Source: Gammaproteobacteria bacterium LSUCC0057 (GTDB taxonomy: Bacteria; Pseudomonadota; Gammaproteobacteria; Pseudomonadales; Porticoccaceae). Taken from it: a DNA stretch of 64,000 nt. The stretch spans positions 879,659 to 943,658 of the forward strand of contig SPIA01000001.1 of assembly GCA_004535795.1 (NCBI GenBank), written 5' to 3'. The notes below the pieces were generated by a model. That model made no database searches. It was not told the DNA's origin and saw nothing but the letters and a program-made list of their open reading frames with translations. Positions within the stretch are counted from its first letter, which is position 1. The number at the start of each line of letters is the position of its first letter. This document shows, in pieces, positions 18,801 to 27,800 of the stretch. The position numbers and the translations under genes are program-made.

Positions 18801-21800
18801 TGCCACGGTGTCGATAATAATACCCACCGCAGCGCTCGCTGCACTGTTGCCGGCGGCGTCGGTTACCAGCGCCCGCAAACTGTAGGCGCCATCGCTGAGC
18901 GCAGTGACCTCGGCAGTTTGGCTCTGCCACAGCGGCTCGGCGGCTGTGGCGGCAATCTGGTAACTGATCTGGCTACCGGCCTCGGCGCCGTCGACCGCTA
19001 GGGTAAAGCTGTTGGTATTGCTAATCGGTACCGGGCTGTCGCTGGCACCGCTGTCGCTAAAGCCGTTCAGCTGCAAGGTGCCGGGCGCCGGCGCAGTTTG
19101 GTCGAGGATGTAGTCGGCCACTGCTACAGCACCCTCGTTGCCGGCCAGGTCGACCACCTGCAGGTGGATCTCACTGCTGCCGGCCAGCCGCGAGCCGGTG
19201 GTCCAGCTTATAGCGGTGCCATCGACCATGTCGTTAATTGGCCGCCAGTTTAGGCCTCCGTCGACTGAGCCCCACAGAGTATCGTCGGTACCCAGCGGCG
19301 CCGACAGCGTGGCGGTGATGGTCTGTTCGTCTTGGTTGGTGAGCCTATCGCTGTCGCTGCTGCCGCTGTCGTTGCCGAGGGCAATATCGCTAATAGTTTG
19401 CAGCGGCGCTTGGCTATCAACCCGGAAGGCTCGGTCTAACAGCAACATCTCGTTGTTGGCGGTGTCGGTCAGCTTTAACTGCAACTGACCGCTAGCCGGT
19501 AGCGTCAGCGTCCAGCTCAACTGGCTGCCAGTGAGCTGGTCGCTGATATCCAGCCAGCTGTCGCCACCATCCAGCGAGGCGAGCAGCCGTTCGTCGCTAG
19601 TGGGCGCCGCCGCCAGTGTTGCGGTCAGCGTCTGCGCCGTCTGGTTAACAACAAAGTCTGTGGCAAAGCGGCCGCTGTCGGCACTAAAGGCCGCGCCGCT
19701 GTCGACAACCGGCTGGCCATTGGCGTCAAACAGCTGCAGCACAGCCGCAGAAACGTTGGTGCCGTAGCGACGCCAACTGAGCACAAACTCATCGTTGGCG
19801 AGTGGCTGCAGTACAAGGTTGCCAAGCAAGTCTAACCCGCCGCTGGGCGGCGACACATAAAGTTCGCCGAGCGCGTTGCCGTCGCTGCCGTAGCGCTGCA
19901 TAAAAGCATAGCGTTCAGCGCTGGCGGGGGTCGGCCCGCCCACATGGCCGTGCCAGGCAACTACCAAGCTGCCATCGCTTAGCACGATCGCCTGCAGATC
20001 CCTAATAGCAGTATCCCGAATACTGTAGAGAGGTTCACCGCGAGCACTGCCGTCGTTATTGAACCACTGCAGCACGTAGGAGTAATCGCTCAGCCATAGC
20101 ACGGCGAAGCTACCATCTTCGCCCGTACTGAGAATTTGCGGTTGGCTGCCACGGCCCAATGCAATGGGCAGTAAAATAGTGTCACTATCGAGCTCTGTGC
20201 CGTCGTTGCTAAAACGCCGTACAGCAATATTGTTTTGCTGTTGCCAGGCCACAACAAAGGCGTTAGCTGAAATCACCGCAGCGGTGAGCGGTGTCTCAAT
20301 GCGCTCTGTTGAGCTCCAATAGACCGGTGTTTCCGCTGTACCATCAGCAGAGAACAGCAACAAAGTAGGAAAACCGCCGCCACGGCTTGGATCAAAGCCG
20401 TTCAAACCACTCTGCACTACGGTGCCATCGTCCAGCTCAAGCAGCTGGGTCTGCGCCATAAAGTCGACTGTCTGGCTGAGCACCTGCCCGTCTCTGGCGG
20501 CCTCGACGTAAATTGCTTGATAAGGGCTACTGGCTGACGGGACATAATTTGAAATGGCATAGCGCGCAGCGTCGTCCACCGAAATAATATCCAGCGCCTG
20601 CCAAATTTGGTAAGCAGCAGGTTCACCCAGACTATTACGCTGAGAGAGCGTCTCCAGCGTACTGCTGTCGAACTGTTTAGCCGCCAGATAACTCGTGCCT
20701 GAGCCATTGTTATAGCGATAGAACAGTGTCCAGGTGCCGTCATCAAACGCCATCAGCTGCGGCGAGTTGTCGCTGTAATCTGCGCTGGTGGTGGAACCTA
20801 ACACCGAGCGGGCATCGACTACACTCTCACCACTGCTGTCGAACCGCTGCAGGTAGATGTCGCGGTTAGTGCCGGAACTGTTGTTTGCAGACCACGCGGC
20901 TATATAACCGCCGTAACGGTCGCCGGTGAGCGTCAGCTCTAACAGGGTATTGTCGCTAATCAGCGCGGTTATACCCAGATCGCTGCCGCCCGCCACCTGT
21001 AGCCTATTGCTCGGGGCGCTAGTATCCACCCGCAATTGGCGAGCCCCGCTGTAGCTGACATTGCCAGCGGTATCGGTAACAACGGCGCGGAACCAGTAGC
21101 TGTTGTCGGCAATTGCGCTCTGGCTGGCTAAGGTGTTCACCCAGTCGCTGCCGTTGAGTGAGCGCTGGTAGCTCACTGTAGCGCCAGGTTCTGCGCCGCT
21201 GCTGCTCAGCGCAAAGCTGTTGTGGCTGGTCACCAGCGTGTCACCGCCGCTGCTATTCACCAAGTCGACAAACAGTAACTCGCCAGCGGCTGGCGGGGTA
21301 AGATCGACTCTCACTGAGCTTGCGTCGGTGGTGGCATTTATCAGCGCACTGCGGTTGCCGGCAAAGTCCTCGGCTTGCAGCGCCAGAGTCACCACCCCTT
21401 CGCTGGTCTCGCTAGTGACCGTATAGCTGGCGCGGTAATGGTACTGATCGCCGTCACTGGCTAGTAGCTCTAGGGCGAGACTCTCGCCGTTGATCAGCGC
21501 CTGGGTGGTGCCGTCAAGAAGCTCACTGCTGGTAAAGGTTAGGTCGACAAAATCGCCCACCTTCACAAGGGCGTCGCCATCGCGCGCCGCCACTGAAACG
21601 CTGCTGACCTCTGGCGCCGCGGTGTCGATAACAATACCCACCGCAGCGCTCGCTGCACTGTTGCCGGCAGCGTCGATAACCACCGCCCGCAAGCTGTAGG
21701 CACCATCGCTGAGCGCAGTGACCTCGGCAGTTTGGCTCTGCCACAGCGGCTCGGCAGCAGTGGCGGCAATCTGGTAACTGATCTGGCTACCGGCCTCGGC

Positions 21801-24800
21801 GCCGTCGACCGCTAGGGTAAAGCTGTTGGTATTGCTAATCGGTACCGGGCTGTCGCTGGCACCGCTGTCGCTAAAGCCGTTCAGCTGCAAGGTGCCGGGC
21901 GCCGGCGCAGTTTGGTCGAGAGTGTAGTCGGCCTCCAGTACGGCGCCTTGGTTACCGGCCAGGTCGACCACCTTGAGTTTTATGGCGCTATCACCTGCCA
22001 ACTGTACGTTGTGTCCCCAGCTAATCTGCGTGCCAGAGACGCTATCGGTGATCAACTGCCAACTGTCGCCATTGTCGAGTGAACCGTATAGTGCCTCGTC
22101 GGCGTCCAGCGCTCTCGATAGCGTTGCTGATAGAGTCTGCGCCGCCACTGAGGTAATCCGGTCACTGATACTGCTGCCGGTATCATTGCTCAGTGCGATA
22201 TTGGTGATGAAAGCTTCAGGGGCGCTCTGGTCAATGAGATAGCGCACGCTAGCAAGCAGAGTCTCATTACCTGCAACATCGACCAACTTAAGTACTAACT
22301 GGCCACTACCGCTGAGCGTGGTTTGCCAGCTAAATATTTTATTTTCTACGCTTGTAGTCAAATCTTGCCAGTTACTGCCACCGTCAACCGAACCCAGTAG
22401 TATCTCCCCACTCTTCACTGGGTTTTGCAGAGTGGCGGTAATGGTCTGCTCACTATTGGCGGTGATCAGATCGTTATTAAAGCGCCCAGTGTCAACCGAG
22501 AAGCGCAGCTTCGGCGTCACCAATAGATTATCGTTATGGTCGAAATGAAAGAGCTTTATTTGGTTATAACTGCCAGTGTTTGGTTGAGTGAGTGCAACAG
22601 CGTATTCCCCGCCGGCAAGTTCAACAGCGGACAGATCAACCGCAATTCCAGCGAGGCTAGTCGGTTCACCAAGCAGCTCACCTTGGTCACTAAATCGTTG
22701 AATATGGAAGCCCCGATCAACGGTTGATGTGTTTGACCAGCCAATCAGTATGTCGCGATTTTCGCCAACCTGTAAAAAAAACGGATCGCGTGAGAGTCGT
22801 CCGTTCTCAAGTGTTTTGGCGTCGCCAAGCGCAGCACCATTTTGATCAAAAAATTGCAGCTGTAAAATACTGTCGGCGCGCCACGCCAATACAAAACCAC
22901 CGCCATCGAGGCCATAAAGAATCGGCTGGAGGTCGACGCTAGCAGTATTGATATCTAAAGCGACATCGATACTCTGACCAGTGATATCAAAGCGTTGTAG
23001 ATAAATTCTATCTAGTCCACTCCAAGCTACGGCAATCTCTGTATTGTTGTTATATGTCGTTAATGTCGGCTGGCCATAGCCAAGATCGTCACTGAGCTTA
23101 ATCGTAGAACTTCTACCGGATGAGGGACTAATTTGAAGAAAGCTGTAATAAAAGCTCCCTGAGACAGTGGTAAAGACGCGTGCTCGGCTGCCACTATCAT
23201 CTAACCAAGCCCACTCTGTTGAATCTCCCGAACCAGTCGCAGTACTAATAGGATTCAACTCAGAATCAAAACCATAGGCAAAGTCGTACGCATTGCGAGT
23301 CGTAGAATTTTGCGTATAGCGAACCCCTTCGGCAAAAAGAACTAACTCACCCTGAGAGCCAAAACTGCCCATATCCAAGGTAGAGTAGTCAGTGATTTGC
23401 GGGTAGTAACTGGTCTGTGACCAGACCAAATTAGCCGTCTCTGTTTGGTAATCATAGCGATAGAGGCGTAGCTCATCGCTAAGCGATGAGCCGCCATCAT
23501 TTACTACCGCCACTGCCACCTGGCCATTGTCCGATACCGTTAAGGCAACAACGTTACTCTCTAAAAGTGCAACAACTTGTTTAACATTACCTACCGGCTG
23601 ACCGTTGCCGTCAAAATACTGCAAATGCACGTTAGACGTTGAGCTACTTTTTGCTGCTGCGCCCAGTAAATAACCACCATCGGGCAGAGCGACTAGTTCC
23701 ATGTCGTATGTTCTCGACAAAGTGGTCAACGATTCAGAAGGACTGCTATCCAGCAGACTATTGTTCGGCGCCTGAGTATCAATAATCAGCTGACGGCTAG
23801 CGCTGTAGCTGACATTGCCAGCGGTATCGGTAACAACGGTGCGAAACCAGTAGCTGTTGTCGGCGATCGTGATCTGGCTGGCAGAGGTGTCCACCCAGTC
23901 GCTGCCGTTGAGTGAGTGCTGGTAGCTCACCGTTGCGCCAGGTTCTGCGCCGCTGCTGCTTAGCGTAAAGCTATTGTCGCTGGTCACTAGCGTTTCACCG
24001 CCGCTGCTATCGACTAGTACCGAGGTGTCTATGTCGGCAAAAGCTAAAAAACCTGCGGCCGGCGGCATGGTGTCTAACTCAGCTTGATAGCTGGTCGCCT
24101 CACCAATATTGCCAGCGGCATCGACCACTCGCAGAGAAAAATGATTATCCCCGTCGTTGAGAGTCAACGCGTGGGCGACAGTTTGACCGCTCACCGCGCT
24201 GGTAATATCGACCCACTCGCCGCTGTCGCGCTGCAGTTCCAGCCGGTCGCCCGCTTGCAGCTCGGCAGTGAGCTGCGCCTGCAACGTCTGGCTGGCCGTT
24301 TGCGTTAAATCGTCGCTGCTGCTACTGCCGCTGTCGGCGCTCAGCGCGAAGCTGCCGGCGGTGACCGTAGGTGCGGTAGTGTCCAGCTCGGCTTGGTAGC
24401 TGGTCGCCTCACCAATATTACCGGCAGCATCGACGACGCGCAGGGCAAAAAGGTTATCCCCGTTGTTGAGGGTCAGCGCGTGGGCGATGTTTTGGCCGCT
24501 CACCGCGCTGGTAATATCGACCCATTCGCCGCTGTCGCGCTGTAGCTGCAGTCTATCGCCCTCTTGCAGCTCGGCAGTGAGCTGCGCCTGCAACGTCTGG
24601 TTGGCAGTTTGCGTTAAAGCGTCGCTGTCGCTACTGCCGCTGTCGGCGCTCAGCGCGAAGCTGCCGGCAGTCACCGTTGGTGCGGTGGCGTCCAGTTCGG
24701 CTTGGTAGTTGGTGGTTGTGCCAATGTTACCGGCGGCATCGACTGCGCGCAGGGCGAAGTGGTTATCACCTTCATTGAGGGTGAGCGAGTGGGCGACAGT

Positions 24801-27800
24801 TTGGCCGCTCACCGCACTGGTAATGTCGACCCACTCGCCGCTGTCGCGCTGCAACTCGAGCCGGTCGCCCGTTTGCAGCTCGGCGCTGAGCTGCGCCTGT
24901 AACGTCTGGCTGGCCGTTTGCGTTAAATCGTCGCTGCTGCTACTGCCGCTGTCAGCACTCAGTGAGAAGCTACCGGCGGTCACCGTAGGTGCAGTGGTGT
25001 CCAGTTCAGCCTGGTAACTGGTGGTTGTACCGATATTGCCGGCGGCATCGACTACCCGCAGCGCAAAAATATTGTCCCCGTTGTTTAGGGTAACTAAGTG
25101 CGCAATATTTTGACCCCTCACCGCGCTGGTAATATCGACCCACTCGCCGCTGTCGCGCTGCAACTCGAGCCTATCGCCCACTTTCAGCTCGGCAGTAAGC
25201 TGCGCCTGCAGCGTCTGGCTGGCAGTCTGGGTTAAAGCGTCGCTGCTGCTACTGCCACTGTCGGCACTCAGCGCGAAACTGCCGGCGGTCACCGTAGGTG
25301 CAGTGGTGTCCAGTTCGGCTTGGTAGTTGGTGGTTGTGCCAATGTTACCGGCGGCATCGACTACGCGCAGCGCAAAGTGGTTATCCCCATTATTAAGAGT
25401 GAGCGGGTGGGCGATGTTTTGGCCGCTTACCGCGCTGGTAATATCCACCCACTCGCCGCTGTCGCGCTGCAGTTCCAGCCGGTCGCCTACTTCCAGCTCG
25501 GCAGTGAGCTGCGCCTGCAGGGTTTGGCTGGCGGTTTGCGTTAAATCGTCGCTACTGCTACTGCCGCTATCGGCACTCAGCGAGAAGCTACCGGCGGTCA
25601 CCGTAGGTGCAGTGGTGTCCAGTTCGGCCTGATAACTGGTGGTTGCACCGATATTGCCGGCGCCATCAACTACCCGCCACTGCAGGGTGTTCTGTCCTTC
25701 TGCCAGCGTCAGCGCAAGGCTGAAATAGCTCTCATCAATATGGTCGCTTATATCTTGCCAATTGCTGCCGTCGGCGGTGAAAAAGAGCCTCTCAGCAGAG
25801 TTGAGCGGCTGTGAAATTCGTGCCGTCAGGGTCTGGTCACTTGCCGTGGTAATGCCATCGCTCGCCGAGCTACCGGTGTCATTCGAGAGGGAAATTTCTT
25901 GTATCAGCGCGGTGGGCGCGAGACTGTCGACCTCGATCGCTGCCACCGCCTGTTGGGTAACTGCGGCACTGAGGTTGCCGGCAATGTCTGCGAGCACTAA
26001 GTTGAACTGCACTGGCCCCTGCAATGCCGCGGCAGTTACGATCACCGTAGCGGTGAAGCCGTTTTCGCCGAGCGGGGTAATCTCGCCAGCGAGCCCAGCC
26101 AAGGTGACTGATTGAGGCACAACAATGGCCTCATTGCTGACTACTGTCAGGGTTAAGCGATCGCCAATACCGGCAACACCGGGCAGCGCATTGCTGCTGA
26201 GCAGTTGTACCGAGGTAACCTCGGGCCGTTGCTGGTCGAGCAGTGCGCTGTAGTGTGACTCTGCACTCACATTGCCGGCAGCATCGATAACCCGCAGCGC
26301 AACCGCGTTATCGCCCGCGCTTAGCTTTAGCGCATAGTTGATAGCCTGCTGGCTAACCGCAGCGGTGATATCGCGCCACTGGCCGGCCACGTTGAGCTGC
26401 ACCCGCTCGCCCTCAGCCAAGGGTTGGCTGAGGCTGCCGAGCAGCTGTTGTTCGGCAATGTTGGTGTGGTCGTCCTCGGTATCGACACCACTGTCGGCAC
26501 TGATGGCGGGGTTTAACCATAACTGGCTGGGCGCGGTCTGGTCGATAACCACCGTCGGCTGGTTGCCATCGCTAGTCCAAGCTGTGCTGTTGCCGGCGCT
26601 ATCGGTCAGCGCAATGCTGTAACTCAGCACTCCATCCGGCATCGCCGCAGTCACGGGTGTAGACCAGCGATAGCGATTGTCGCCAAGCGCTTGCGCCGTA
26701 CCGGTTATGCCGAGCAGAGTAATTTGTGGCAGCGCCAACAGTGACTCACTGACGGCAAACTCGACAATCAGTTGGTCACCCAGTGTGGCGTGTTGGCTGG
26801 AGTAGCCATTGTCTGAACTGAGCGCAACGGCTGTGATCGTTGGCGGGCGGTTATCGGCGTCGGCGCTCGCTGAGGCAGTGAGCAGATTAGCGTTGCCGGC
26901 GCGGTCCACCACCACCGCCGGCCGCAGTGCAATCTCCACCTCGCCGCTGTAACCTGGCTCGACAGCAAACAGTAACTGCCACTGCTGCTGGCTGAGCTGA
27001 ACCAACTCGGTCAAGGTGCCACCACGGGTATCAAAGTCGGCAATGGCTAAGCCGGTAATGGGCTCGTCGGCTGTCAGCAAAAAGCTGCCGTGCTGCTGCC
27101 ATGTTGGCTCGCTGGGCTGCTCCATCTGTAGAGTGAGCTGGGGTGGGTGGTGGTCGATGGCCAGCGACAGCCAGTAATGGCTGTTGAGTTCGAGCCTGTC
27201 AGCGGCGCCGATAAGCTGCTCTACTGCAGAGCGGCTGAGTAGCAGCTGGTCATCGACCTGCTGCAGATCGACGAGTAGCTGCAGGTAAAACGCGTTGAGA
27301 TCTAATTCACTGCTCAGCGCCGCTTGCGCCAACACCTGCTCCAGCGCCAAATAGCGCTGCGGCTCAGCGGGCAGCTGAGTAGAGTCGGCGGCACTCTGCT
27401 CGCTCTGCAGCGCACTGCGCTCAAGCAGCTCGAGCGTGAACAGTTGTGCTATCTGCTCATACGCCGTAGGCAGTTGCTCGGCCAGCTCGGCATCACCACT
27501 GCGCGCAAGCGCCAACTCATAGGCCAGCGTCGAGACGAAACTGACGGTGACAGTAAGCTCTGAATCGGCCGCCGAAATCGGGCAGGCGGCATAGAGCGTA
27601 CCGCGCAACGGCTGGCCACCACCAATCAGAGCCATATCACCGCGCTCGGTGCCCTGCTGCCCCGCCTCGACAGTAACGGCACAGACCAACCAGCCCTCTT
27701 GGCGGGGTAGCGTCAGCGAACTGCTGCCGTCAGCAGCCAGCGGTAGCGGCTCTTGTAGCAACTCGCCGCTGACACTGTAGAGCGACAACTGCAGCCGGTG

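Noticed and set aside
24072-25616. CRISPR or intergenic satellite repeat
   Set aside because: The 309-base units are in frame within a coding gene and encode Ig-like domains.
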